Shown here: one piece after another, positions 27,138 through 35,119 of the stretch
Layout: each line of letters begins with the position of its first letter
Numbering within the stretch: the stretch's first letter is position 1
Origin: Gillisella terrae
Lineage (GTDB): Bacteria; Pseudomonadota; Alphaproteobacteria; Rhizobiales; Rhizobiaceae
Assembly (NCBI RefSeq): GCF_004801395.1
Contig: NZ_SSOA01000004.1
Span: 186,001 to 250,000, forward strand
Direction: 5' to 3'
Length of the DNA: 64,000 nt
The notes under the pieces: generated by a model
The model's input: only the letters and a program-made list of their open reading frames with translations
What the model was told of the DNA's origin: nothing
Database searches by the model: none
Position numbers and translations under genes: made by a program

Positions 27138-27527
27138 ATGCGCGCACAGCACATGACATGGCGAATGGCGATACATGCATTTTGCATGTTGGCGCTGATT
27201 GCTGTCGGCTTTGCCCATAAAATCCCGAATGCATCAGCATCCCCGCTAACACCAGCGGAAATTGCCGCCTATACGCTTCCTGACGGCACCTTGCCTGTTC
27301 TGTGCATCGCAGATTACGCAACAGCAGACCATGATCACAAGCATAAGGCCGATGGTGGTTGCGAAGCCTGCCGGATTTCCGCCTCGATCTTGCTGCCTGC
27401 TCCCGCTGATACCGGGGGTCTGCTTGTTAAGCTTGAACGCAAACTGACGTTCCAGCGTATAGACTCGCCAATTTTTGCGCGTATTTTCTCCCCCAATACA
27501 TCACCACGAGCGCCGCCACGCGCCTGA
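27138..27527 (+). CDS. DUF2946-like exported protein with His/Cys motif
   Basis: The 129-aa protein has an N-terminal hydrophobic segment (MAIHAFCMLALIAVGF) and a metal-binding-looking stretch, ADHDHKHKADGGCEACRISA, near residue 65. Small proteins of the DUF2946 type with a CxxC and histidines occur beside copper genes in Proteobacteria; the function is not established. The ATG at 27138 has AGGGGA upstream and is preferred to a GTG at 27120. It heads the run of metal genes that follows, with a 204-base gap to the next gene. Possibly it is a periplasmic or membrane-linked metal binder; this is inference. Confidence 0.6.
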   Translation: MRAQHMTWRMAIHAFCMLALIAVGFAHKIPNASASPLTPAEIAAYTLPDGTLPVLCIADYATADHDHKHKADGGCEACRISASILLPAPADTGGLLVKLERKLTFQRIDSPIFARIFSPNTSPRAPPRA

Positions 27528-27731
27528 TTTCAGCGCAAAGCAAGTGCTGCCCAATCGACAGGATGAGCCTGATAAGGCCACCCTCAACAGGGCTCGGCAG
27601 TGACGCATCTAACACCACCCTGATTGGTGATAACTGCGTTATCTGGCACGAAACACAATCTTTGCGATAAAAATTCACATTATTACAGCCATCACTGACA
27701 TGCCTCGACGCTCTGCCAAAGGAGCAAGGCA

Positions 27732-28880
27732 TTGACGCGACACCAAAGAGCAACGCGTATGACCAAAACATTTTTCTCGTCCGCCCTCATGGGCATCACC
27801 CTGCTGTGCGCCGGATTGGTGGCAGGACAGGCCGCAGCCGAGATCACCGTAACCGACGTCAAAGGCCGCACCGTGACCCTGCCACAGCCTGCGAAACGGG
27901 TGCTATTAGGCTTCTACTATGAAGACTACCTCGCCGTCGCTGGTCCCGGTGCCATCGATAAGGTGGTTGCCCTTTCTCTCGGTCCTTGGAAAGATTGGCG
28001 GCCCAGCCAATTTGCCGCTTACGAAAAAGTCCTGCCCAAATTGAGCTCCATTCCCGATGTCGGCTCCACGGAAGATAGTAATTTCTCCATCGAAAAAGCC
28101 ATTGCAGCAAAGCCCGATCTGGTGATTCTCGCATCGTGGTCTTACGATTCGCTGGGCGATGGGGTTCATCGTTTTGAAGAAGCCGGGATTCCGGTGGTGA
28201 CGCTGGATTTCAACAGTCAGACCGTTGCCAAACATGTGCTGTCCACCGAGGTTCTGGGCAAGGTGATGGGCACTGAAGACCGCGCCGAAAAGCTGGCAAA
28301 CAACTATAAAAACGCCATGGCCGATATTGATGCCCGCATCAAGGCCGCAGGCCCCACCACCAAGAAAGTCTATGTCGAACTGGCGCAGAAGGGAGCCGAT
28401 TCGATTGGCAATTCCTATGGCGATACCATGTGGGGATCCTTGATCACCAGTCTCGGTGGCCACAACATTGCCAAGGGGCAGATTGCCAATTGGGGGCCTC
28501 TTAGCCCGGAATATGTGTTGGCGCAAAAGCCGGACCTGATTTTTCTCGCAGGGTCTGAATGGTTGAACAAGCCGCAATCGGTGCAGGTGGGCTTTGGTGC
28601 CGACCCCAAAATCACGCGCGAGCGCATGGCAGCCTATGTTGCCCGCCCCGGCTGGTCAGAGCTGCCTGCGGTGAAGAACGGCGATGTCTTTGCCATCTAT
28701 CATGGTGGCGCGCGGACATTGTATGACTACGCCTTTACGCAATATATCGCAAAGCAGCTCTATCCGGCCGCCTTTGCCGATATCGATCCAGCCCAGAATC
28801 TGCGCGACTATTATGCAAAGTGGTTGCCGATCAAAGCCGATGGCGTGTTCATGCTGTCTTATAAAGCGTCCGCCCAATGA
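27732..28880 (+). CDS. FecB/BtuF-type ABC substrate-binding protein
   Basis: The 382-aa protein has a signal peptide ending near VAGQAAA and a periplasmic binding protein fold of the iron-siderophore/heme/cobalamin class: EITVTDVKGRTVTLPQPAKRVL, KPDLVILASWSYDS and GKVMGTEDRAEKLANNY are typical. The TTG at 27732 has an AAGGAG seven bases upstream; an ATG at 27759 is the alternative. The ligand is not readable. It overlaps the permease gene by four bases (ATGA), and the following operon deals with copper delivery, so a metal or metal chelate ligand is likely. Confidence 0.85.
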   Translation: MTRHQRATRMTKTFFSSALMGITLLCAGLVAGQAAAEITVTDVKGRTVTLPQPAKRVLLGFYYEDYLAVAGPGAIDKVVALSLGPWKDWRPSQFAAYEKVLPKLSSIPDVGSTEDSNFSIEKAIAAKPDLVILASWSYDSLGDGVHRFEEAGIPVVTLDFNSQTVAKHVLSTEVLGKVMGTEDRAEKLANNYKNAMADIDARIKAAGPTTKKVYVELAQKGADSIGNSYGDTMWGSLITSLGGHNIAKGQIANWGPLSPEYVLAQKPDLIFLAGSEWLNKPQSVQVGFGADPKITRERMAAYVARPGWSELPAVKNGDVFAIYHGGARTLYDYAFTQYIAKQLYPAAFADIDPAQNLRDYYAKWLPIKADGVFMLSYKASAQ

Positions 28881-29944
28881 CACTGCCCATCTCTGCACAA
28901 ACAGACAGTATGCGCCTTGGTTATCGGCAAGCGAGCCAGCGGCACCGGCTGGCGTTTCTGATCATTGGCAGTGTTTTGCTGGCACTGGTCCTTGCCGATC
29001 TGGTGTCAGGCCCCTCCGGCATGAGCCTTGCCGATATCTGGAAAACGCTGCTGGCCGGGCCTTGGGGTGCGGATAGAATGAACGCCATCATTCTATGGCA
29101 ATTGCGCATGCCGCAAACCATCATGGGCATTGTTGTCGGTGCCTGCTTAGGCCTTGCGGGGCTGAAAATGCAGACCATTCTCGACAATCCGCTGGCAAGC
29201 CCGTTTACGCTGGGTTTTTCGGCAGCCGCTGGTTTTGGCGCAGCAATTGCCATCATGTTTGGGGGGGTGCTGATGATCCCCCTTTCCATCGCCACGCCTT
29301 TGATCGCTTTTGTCATGACGCTTGCTGCCTGCGGCATGGTCTATGTCGTGGCCATGTTGCGCGGTGCCAGTGCCGGTCTTTTGGTGCTGGCCGGCATTGC
29401 CGTGATGTTCTTTTTTCAATCGCTGCAAGCGCTGTTGCAGTTTCTGGCCAGTCCGGAAGTGCTGCAACAGATCGTGTTCTGGCTGTTTGGCAGCCTGCTC
29501 AAAGCCAGTTGGTCCGGTGTTGCGGTGGCTGGGACTATATTTTTGGTGTGCTTTCCCATTGCCATGGTCGATAGCTGGAAGCTGACTGTGCTCAGATTGG
29601 GCGATGCCAATGCTTCCAGCCTTGGCCTCTCGGTTGAAAGTGTGCGCCGCCGCAGTTTTGTGCTGATCGCGCTTCTCACTGCCGCCGCTGTATCTTTTGT
29701 CGGCACCATTGGCTTTATCGGGCTGATTGCCCCGCATATGGCCCGCGCTCTTGTCGGCGAAGATCACCGCCTGACATTGCCACTCTCGGCTTTGTCCGGT
29801 GCTGTTCTGGTGGTGGCAGCGTCGGTGATTGGCAAAGTGATTTCGCCCGCCGGTGCTTTGCCGGTGGGCATTGTCACCGCCATCGCGGGCGTGCCCGTGC
29901 TGTTTGCCCTGATTATCAACCGCAGCGGAGGCCAAAAGCGATGA
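28877..29944 (+). CDS. FecCD-family ABC permease
   Basis: The 355-aa membrane protein has the ten-helix FecCD pattern. Recognisable parts are WQLRMPQTIMGIVVGACLGLAGLKMQ and NPLASPFTLGFSAAAGFGAA near residues 70-125, and the coupling-helix region SLGLSVESVRRRSF, with GFIGLIAPHMAR near residue 280. It is a single permease gene, presumably forming a homodimer. It overlaps both the binding-protein gene and the ATPase gene by four bases, so the importer is one translational unit. Confidence 0.9.
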   Translation: MTLPISAQTDSMRLGYRQASQRHRLAFLIIGSVLLALVLADLVSGPSGMSLADIWKTLLAGPWGADRMNAIILWQLRMPQTIMGIVVGACLGLAGLKMQTILDNPLASPFTLGFSAAAGFGAAIAIMFGGVLMIPLSIATPLIAFVMTLAACGMVYVVAMLRGASAGLLVLAGIAVMFFFQSLQALLQFLASPEVLQQIVFWLFGSLLKASWSGVAVAGTIFLVCFPIAMVDSWKLTVLRLGDANASSLGLSVESVRRRSFVLIALLTAAAVSFVGTIGFIGLIAPHMARALVGEDHRLTLPLSALSGAVLVVAASVIGKVISPAGALPVGIVTAIAGVPVLFALIINRSGGQKR

Positions 29945-30720
29945 CCCGTGGCTTGATGATACGGCAGTTGAATGTCAGCCGTGGTAAAACACCGATTGTG
30001 CATGATGTAACGCTGCATTTGCAGCCGGGCCATCTGGTCAGCTGCATTGGCCCCAATGGGGCGGGCAAATCGACATTGCTGGGCGCGCTGGCCGGCAGCT
30101 TTTCCGCAACAGGCAAGATCACCTGGAATGGCACACCCCTCACCCCGCCCATGATTGGCCATATGCCGCAGCAATGCCGGGTCGATGCCGATCTCACCGC
30201 GCTGCAAGTACTGCTGCTGGGCCAGCATGAAGCGCTGGGATTGCGCATCAAGACCAGCCAGATGGATGCCGCGGGCGAGATGTTGCAAAGCCTCGACATC
30301 ATGGCGCTGGCCAACCGGCCCATGACCAGCCTGTCAGGCGGCCAGCAACAGCTGGTGCTGCTGGGACAGAGGCTGATCCGAAACCCCAAACTGCTGCTGC
30401 TGGATGAAGCCACCAGCGCCCTCGACATGGCCCACCAGATGCGAGTCATGCAGCTTATTCGCGATTATGTCCGCAAAAACGACGCGCTGGCCATTATGGC
30501 CATTCACGACCTCAACCTCGCCGCCCGCTATAGTGACGAGGTTTTGTTGATGCATGCCGGAAGGCTGGAGGCAAAAGGCCCTTTTGCCACGGCCATGACC
30601 GAAGAACGGCTGGAGCGCGTCTACGGCATGAAAGCCCTTCTGCTGCCTGACATTGCCGGCGCACCCGTGATTGTTGCGCTCCACCCTCTTTCCTCACCCA
30701 CCCCTTCAATTGCCGCGTAA
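29941..30720 (+). CDS. FepC-type ABC transporter ATP-binding protein
   Basis: The 259-aa ATPase has Walker A GPNGAGKST near residue 40, signature LSGGQQQLVLLGQRL, Walker B LLLLDEATSALD and H-loop AIHDLNLAARYSDE, as in the FepC/BtuD group. It energises the FecBCD-type importer encoded just upstream, whose permease it overlaps by four bases. The last 15 residues (PLSSPTPSIAA) are not conserved. The copper chaperone gene starts only 11 bases after the stop, which argues that import and copper delivery genes share one transcript. Confidence 0.92.
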   Translation: MTRGLMIRQLNVSRGKTPIVHDVTLHLQPGHLVSCIGPNGAGKSTLLGALAGSFSATGKITWNGTPLTPPMIGHMPQQCRVDADLTALQVLLLGQHEALGLRIKTSQMDAAGEMLQSLDIMALANRPMTSLSGGQQQLVLLGQRLIRNPKLLLLDEATSALDMAHQMRVMQLIRDYVRKNDALAIMAIHDLNLAARYSDEVLLMHAGRLEAKGPFATAMTEERLERVYGMKALLLPDIAGAPVIVALHPLSSPTPSIAA

Positions 30721-30731
30721 GGAAGATCATC

Positions 30732-31253
30732 ATGAAACGTCTCCTGATCACCATCGCCGCAGTCAGTGCCCTCCTTTTGGCACAGCCTGCCTTTTCCCAA
30801 GACGTCAAGGTGGGCGAATTGCACATCATCCACCCCATTGCCCGCGCCATGCTGCCCGGTGCACAGGTGGGCGGTGGCTATCTGACCATTGACAATGAAG
30901 GTGCAACCGATGATCGGCTGGTTGGCGGGTCCAGCCCACGTGCCCGCAGCATCCAGGTGCATGAAATGAAAATCGCTGATGGAGTAATGTCCATGAACGA
31001 GCTGAAGCAGGGCCTTGCCGTGCCAGCAAAAACCAAGACCGAACTGAAGCCCGGCAGCTACCACCTGATGTTCATGAACGTGGAAAAACCTTTCCAGCAA
31101 GGCGAAAAAATCAAGGCGGTGCTGAATTTCGAAAAGGCCGGGCCGGTTGAGGTGGAATTCACAGTGGTCGCCCCGAATGGTGATGATAAAAGCGCCCCCG
31201 CGCATGATCATCACGAAATGCCACACACCATGCCCATGGACCAGACAAAATGA
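30732..31253 (+). CDS. Periplasmic copper chaperone PCuAC
   Basis: The 173-aa protein has a signal peptide cleaved near AFSQ and the PCuAC (DUF461) copper(I) site: VHEMKIADGVMSM and YHLMFM give the His and Met residues of the HxM-type motif. The C-terminal tail has HDHHEMPHTMPM, a second His/Met cluster. PCuAC collects copper for the CuA or CuB sites of cytochrome oxidase, often with SCO proteins. The ribosome binding site is AAGGAAG. Its stop overlaps the SCO start by four bases. Confidence 0.92.
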   Translation: MKRLLITIAAVSALLLAQPAFSQDVKVGELHIIHPIARAMLPGAQVGGGYLTIDNEGATDDRLVGGSSPRARSIQVHEMKIADGVMSMNELKQGLAVPAKTKTELKPGSYHLMFMNVEKPFQQGEKIKAVLNFEKAGPVEVEFTVVAPNGDDKSAPAHDHHEMPHTMPMDQTK

Positions 31254-31843
31254 GTAGAAGCCCCAAACTCATCGCCGCTCTCACTGTCGCAGGCCTGTTT
31301 GTTGCCAGCCTGATTGGCATCATGATCTGGGTGGCCGCCGACAGCGCGCGTCCCGGCCCGTTCAATGCCCGCTTTCAGCTGGTCAATGATCGAGGCGAGG
31401 CGGTGGATCAATCGATCTTCAAGGGCAGCCCGGCACTGGTCTATTTTGGCTATACCCATTGCCCGGAAGTCTGCCCCACAACGCTGTTTGAAATGGCCGA
31501 CTGGATGAAAACGCTGGGGCCGGACGGCAAAGCGCTGAAGGCCTATTTCTTCAGCATTGATCCCGAGCGCGATACACCAGACATCATGCACCAATATGTC
31601 AGCGCCATCAGCGACCGCATCACCGGCATCACCGGTGATCCAGCAGAGATGAAAAAGGTTATCGATGGCTGGATGATCTATGCCGCAAAACTTCCCAGTG
31701 AGGACGGCAATTATCACATGAGCCACACAATCTCTTTACTGCTGATCGGTCCCGATGGCCGCCTGAAAGACATGATCCCTTACCAGACTGAAAAAGACCA
31801 GGCACTTGCCACCATTCGCGACGCGCTCTTGAAACAAAGTTGA
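31250..31843 (+). CDS. SCO1/SenC family copper-binding protein
   Basis: The 197-aa protein has one N-terminal membrane anchor (residues 9-30) and a thioredoxin-fold domain with the copper ligands: CPEVCP (Cys 71 and Cys 75) and the histidine in HMSHTISLLL near residue 162. SCO proteins load or reduce the CuA site of cytochrome oxidase and work with PCuAC, encoded immediately upstream with a four-base overlap. The length and ligands are standard. No cytochrome oxidase gene is in the window. Confidence 0.93.
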   Translation: MSRSPKLIAALTVAGLFVASLIGIMIWVAADSARPGPFNARFQLVNDRGEAVDQSIFKGSPALVYFGYTHCPEVCPTTLFEMADWMKTLGPDGKALKAYFFSIDPERDTPDIMHQYVSAISDRITGITGDPAEMKKVIDGWMIYAAKLPSEDGNYHMSHTISLLLIGPDGRLKDMIPYQTEKDQALATIRDALLKQS

Positions 31844-31885
31844 ACGATACGCCATGCCCTGATCGGGCGACAATTGGAGAAAACC

Positions 31886-32257
31886 ATGACCAAATCTTTG
31901 AAAACACTTGCAGCACTGACCGTTTTCGCCGGACTTTCTCTGTCTGGTCAGGCCTTTGCCCATGCCCATCTGGCAAGTGCCACACCGGCTGACAAGGCAA
32001 CCGTTGCCACCGCCCCGAAAGAGATTGACCTGAGCTTCACCGAAGGCCTCGAATTGAAGTTTTCCGGCGTTGAGGTGACGGGTCCCGAGAAGGAAAAGGT
32101 CCAGATTGGCACCCCGACATTGAGCGAGGACAAGAAGGCGCTGACCGTTCCGCTCAATGCAACCCTGAAACCCGGCACTTACACCGTTGATTGGCATGCC
32201 CTTTCCGTGGATGGTCATAAATCCAAGGGCAGCACCAGTTTCACCATCAAGCCGTGA
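31886..32257 (+). CDS. copC: Copper-binding protein CopC
   Basis: The 123-aa protein has a signal peptide (LAALTVFAGLSLSGQAFA) so that the mature chain begins AHAHLASATPAD, giving the N-terminal histidine brace of the Cu(II) site; DWHALSVDGHKSKGS near the C-terminus supplies the remaining ligands. The methionine-rich Cu(I) site of plasmid CopC is absent, as in many chromosomal forms. A TTGGAGA stands before the ATG at 31886. Its stop overlaps the GTG start of the copD-like gene. Confidence 0.92.
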   Translation: MTKSLKTLAALTVFAGLSLSGQAFAHAHLASATPADKATVATAPKEIDLSFTEGLELKFSGVEVTGPEKEKVQIGTPTLSEDKKALTVPLNATLKPGTYTVDWHALSVDGHKSKGSTSFTIKP

Positions 32258-33138
32258 CCCCTGATCAAGCTCTCATCATTTGCCGTTTTGTGGTCGATGG
32301 CTGCGCGCTCCTGCTTTGGGGCGCGCATGCCTATCTGTGGGCAGGTGTTGCGCCAGCGCTGGCCGCAAAGCTGCAACGCCAGCTCAATTCCCTCACCGCC
32401 TCGGCTGTCAGCTTGCTGCTTGTGTCCGCCGCCTGCAAAATTCCATTAACGGCTGCCATGTTGGGTGATGGCTGGAGCGATGCAGCCAATCTCTCCCTGA
32501 TCCACGATCTGGTCATGGACACAGAGAGCGGGTGGGCGCTTGCCGTGCAGATGCTGTTGGCGCTTGTGTTGACCATCACCTACTTGAGCCTGCCCGGCTT
32601 TCGTCTTGTCTGTTTAACCGTGGGGGCGGGTTTATTTTTGGCAAGCCTGACCATGAGCGGTCATGCAGCCATGCATTCAGGCCTGCTTGGCCTGCTGCAT
32701 CCTTTGAATGATGGATTGCATGTGCTGGCGGTTGGCGCATGGATTGGCGCACTCTTTCCGGTTTTTCTGCTTTTGAAGCGCCCCGTCAAAGGTGAGGACT
32801 GGGAGGCATCAATCGCAGCCCTCATGCGATTTTCCACATTCGGCCACGGCGCGGTGGCACTGACGCTTGTCACCGGCGTCCTGAACAGCTGGATGATTCT
32901 GGGCCGGGTCTGGCTGGATGTAACGGTGCCCTATCAGCGTCTTTTGCAGCTGAAGATTGTCGTGGCTTTGATTATGGTCATCATTGCCTGCATCAATCGT
33001 TATGGCTTTGTGCCACTGATGAGCGATGATCGCAACCGCGCCCTGCGGCTTTTGCGGCTCGGCACGGTTCTGGAGATTGGGCTTGCCATTATCGCAATTG
33101 CACTTGTGGCCGTATTTGGTGTGATGGAGCCGCGCTAA
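32254..33138 (+). CDS. copD: CopD family copper resistance membrane protein
   Basis: The 294-aa protein has about eight hydrophobic helices and the CopD features HAAMHSGLLGLLHPLNDGLHVLAVGAWIGAL and GHGAVALTLVTGVLN, with several membrane histidines. CopD is the inner-membrane partner of CopC; import of copper into the cytoplasm or tolerance have both been proposed. It starts at a GTG that overlaps the copC stop (GTGA). It is the last gene of the metal operon. Confidence 0.9.
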   Translation: MTPDQALIICRFVVDGCALLLWGAHAYLWAGVAPALAAKLQRQLNSLTASAVSLLLVSAACKIPLTAAMLGDGWSDAANLSLIHDLVMDTESGWALAVQMLLALVLTITYLSLPGFRLVCLTVGAGLFLASLTMSGHAAMHSGLLGLLHPLNDGLHVLAVGAWIGALFPVFLLLKRPVKGEDWEASIAALMRFSTFGHGAVALTLVTGVLNSWMILGRVWLDVTVPYQRLLQLKIVVALIMVIIACINRYGFVPLMSDDRNRALRLLRLGTVLEIGLAIIAIALVAVFGVMEPR

Positions 33139-33220
33139 ACGCGGAAAATGGCTTTTCATTCCTTGAAATGCCACAACAACTTGTGACAAAGTGCCTTCGC
33201 CACATCTCAGGAGAAATCAT

Positions 33221-34018
33221 ATGCTACTGCGCCGCGCCGTTCTCGCCGGTCTTTCCGCTCTTTTGCTTGCACCCTTGGGTGCCATGGCGGCCAATTTGCC
33301 CGATTTGAACGGCATGAAAGTGGTGGTGGCGACAGAAAATGCCTATCCGCCCTTGCAGTTCGTTGATCCCAACACCGGGCAGGCCGTGGGCTGGGAATAT
33401 GACGCCATGAATGAAATTGCCAAACGGCTGAATTTCAAGGTCGAATATCAAAACACCTCTTGGGATGCGATGATTCAGGCTGTGTCCGATGGACAATACA
33501 ACATCGGTATGACCGGCATTACCATCAAGGAAGAGCGCAAGGCGAAGGTTGATTTTTCCGACCCCTATATGCGCTCACAACAGGTGATGCTGGTGCGCGG
33601 TGACGAGACACGCTTCACCGATGCCAAAAGCTTTCGCGAATTCAAAAAGGGTCTGATTGGTGCGCAACCGGGCACCAGCCCGTTTTATACCGCCGTCAAT
33701 GAGGTGCTGGACGGCAATGAGCAAAACCCGCGCATCAAGCTGATGGAAACCTTTGGTGCAACCGTGCAGGCTCTCAAGGCCGGTGATGTGGATCTGGTGT
33801 TGAGCGATAGCGTTGCCGGAAAAGGCTATGTGGACGCCTCAAACGGCGCTTTGAAAATCATTGGTGAGCCGCTCGGTGCAGAGGATTTTGGCTTTATCTT
33901 CCCCAAGGGTTCGGCTCTGGTGAAACCCGTCAATGCCGCTATTGCCGAGATGAAAGCCGATGGGACATTGGACGCGCTGAACCAGAAATGGTTTGTCACC
34001 TATAAGATGGGTCAGTAA
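33221..34018 (+). CDS. Amino-acid ABC transporter substrate-binding protein
   Basis: The 265-aa protein has a signal peptide ([21 protein letters not shown]) and the family-3 solute-binding fold: [63 protein letters not shown]. These bind polar or basic amino acids; the exact ligand is not readable. The ATG at 33221 has CAGGAGA; a GTG-type frame extension to 33191 is rejected. The permease gene follows after 22 bases, but no ATPase gene is adjacent. Confidence 0.88.
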   Translation: MLLRRAVLAGLSALLLAPLGAMAANLPDLNGMKVVVATENAYPPLQFVDPNTGQAVGWEYDAMNEIAKRLNFKVEYQNTSWDAMIQAVSDGQYNIGMTGITIKEERKAKVDFSDPYMRSQQVMLVRGDETRFTDAKSFREFKKGLIGAQPGTSPFYTAVNEVLDGNEQNPRIKLMETFGATVQALKAGDVDLVLSDSVAGKGYVDASNGALKIIGEPLGAEDFGFIFPKGSALVKPVNAAIAEMKADGTLDALNQKWFVTYKMGQ

Positions 34019-34040
34019 AGCCCCGGATTGGACCACATCC

Positions 34041-34865
34041 ATGGGCCTGCAAACCCTGCCAAGTGGCAGCAAGCAAGATTATCCCTATTGGTTGGTGGCC
34101 CTTGGCGCGTTGGCGCTGGGGCTTGCGATCACCATTGCCGTCAACAACATCTATGCGCAGGTGTTTGAAACAGTATCACGGGGCATTGGTGTCACGATTT
34201 TTGTCACAGTCACGGGCTTTGCGCTGGCCTCGCTTCTTGGCCTGCTGATTGCGCTGGCGGGCATGGCAGACAGCATTGTGCTGCGGCAGATATCGCGGTT
34301 TTACATCGAGGTTATTCGCGGCATTCCTGTGCTGGTGCTGCTGTTTTACATTGCCTTTGTCGGTGCCCCCGGCTTTGTCAGCCTTTTCAATACGCTGACC
34401 GCTCCGCTGATAAAAGCTGAATGGATGGAACCTTTGCAGGTGCGCGATGTCTCGCTGATGTGGCGGGCCATTATTGCGCTGACCATCGGCTATTCTGCCT
34501 TCATTGCCGAAATTTTCCGCGCCGGTATTGAATCGATCGACAAGGGCCAGATCGAAGCGGCCAAATCGCTGGGCCTCACCCGCAGCCAGCGCTTTCGTCT
34601 TGTGGTGCTGCCGCAGGCCATCAGGGTGATTTTCCCGCCGCTGTCCAACGATTTTGTCGCTATGGTCAAGGATAGCTCGCTGGTCTCGGTGCTCGGCGTC
34701 GCCGATATCAGTCAGGCTGGCAAAATCTATGCCTCGGGCAGCTTTCGCTTTTTTGAGACCTATTCCATCGTTGCCTATATTTATCTGATCCTGACCATCG
34801 GCCTCTCACTTGCGCTGAGGCGGATCGAAAAGCGCATGCGCGCCAAGGATTACGCCAGCCGTTAG
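34041..34865 (+). CDS. Amino-acid ABC transporter permease (HisM/GlnP type)
   Basis: The 274-aa membrane protein has five or six helices and the polar amino acid permease signature: EVIRGIPVLVLLFYIAFVG, then GYSAFIAEIFRAGIESIDKGQIEAAKSLGLTRSQ (EAA loop) and QAIRVIFPPLSNDFVAMVKDSSLVSVLGV. The ATG at 34041 follows the binding-protein stop; the ribosome binding site is weak. There is no ATPase gene next to it; the following sequence is a repeat, so the ATPase must come from elsewhere. Confidence 0.88.
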   Translation: MGLQTLPSGSKQDYPYWLVALGALALGLAITIAVNNIYAQVFETVSRGIGVTIFVTVTGFALASLLGLLIALAGMADSIVLRQISRFYIEVIRGIPVLVLLFYIAFVGAPGFVSLFNTLTAPLIKAEWMEPLQVRDVSLMWRAIIALTIGYSAFIAEIFRAGIESIDKGQIEAAKSLGLTRSQRFRLVVLPQAIRVIFPPLSNDFVAMVKDSSLVSVLGVADISQAGKIYASGSFRFFETYSIVAYIYLILTIGLSLALRRIEKRMRAKDYASR

Positions 34866-34975
34866 AGTTTGTCAGGGAAAAGTGGAATCCGGTTTTCCCG
34901 AATAGATAAACGAAAACAAGGAAATCGAGAGTCTGTCTGGTTCAATTTGAACCTGACAGACTCTCGCATAAAACG
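34864..34975. repeat. Composite RIME-like repeat, copy B (inverted)
   Basis: This is the copy at 8549-8647 in opposite orientation: AGAGTTTGTCAGGGAAAAGT, GGAATCCGGTTTTCCC, AAACGAAAACAAGG and GAGTCTGTCTGGTTC / GAACCTGACAGACTC. The hairpin arms are preserved although the loop differs, which suggests that the pairing is maintained. It starts at the stop codon of the amino-acid permease gene. Confidence 0.8.
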
Positions 34976-35028
34976 CTGCTTTCTGGTGTAACGACCATAG
35001 AAATTGTCATTCAAACGTAATCATCACT

Positions 35029-35042
35029 TTGACACATATCAA
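35029..35042 (+). promoter_or_regulatory. FixK/FNR-type box upstream of the HlyD-RbbA operon
   Basis: TTGACACATATCAA fits the rhizobial anaerobox TTGAY-N4-RTCAA at all specified positions. Its centre lies about 84 bases before the GTG start of the membrane fusion protein gene, a suitable place for activation. No other promoter element is clear. A hypoxic (FixK/FnrN) control of this exporter is inferred. Confidence 0.5.
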
Positions 35043-35119
35043 AGCGGATGCCCCGCAACTGCGCCATGCTTGGGCATCGTTCTTTCTATTCCATGGTTTC
35101 ATTCCGTCGGAGATATGTT

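Noticed and set aside
27528..27731. Possible cobalamin riboswitch or receptor-gene remnant before the FecB-type gene
   Set aside because: The segment lacks the conserved B12-box sequence and no broken reading frame with TonB-receptor motifs could be found on either strand.
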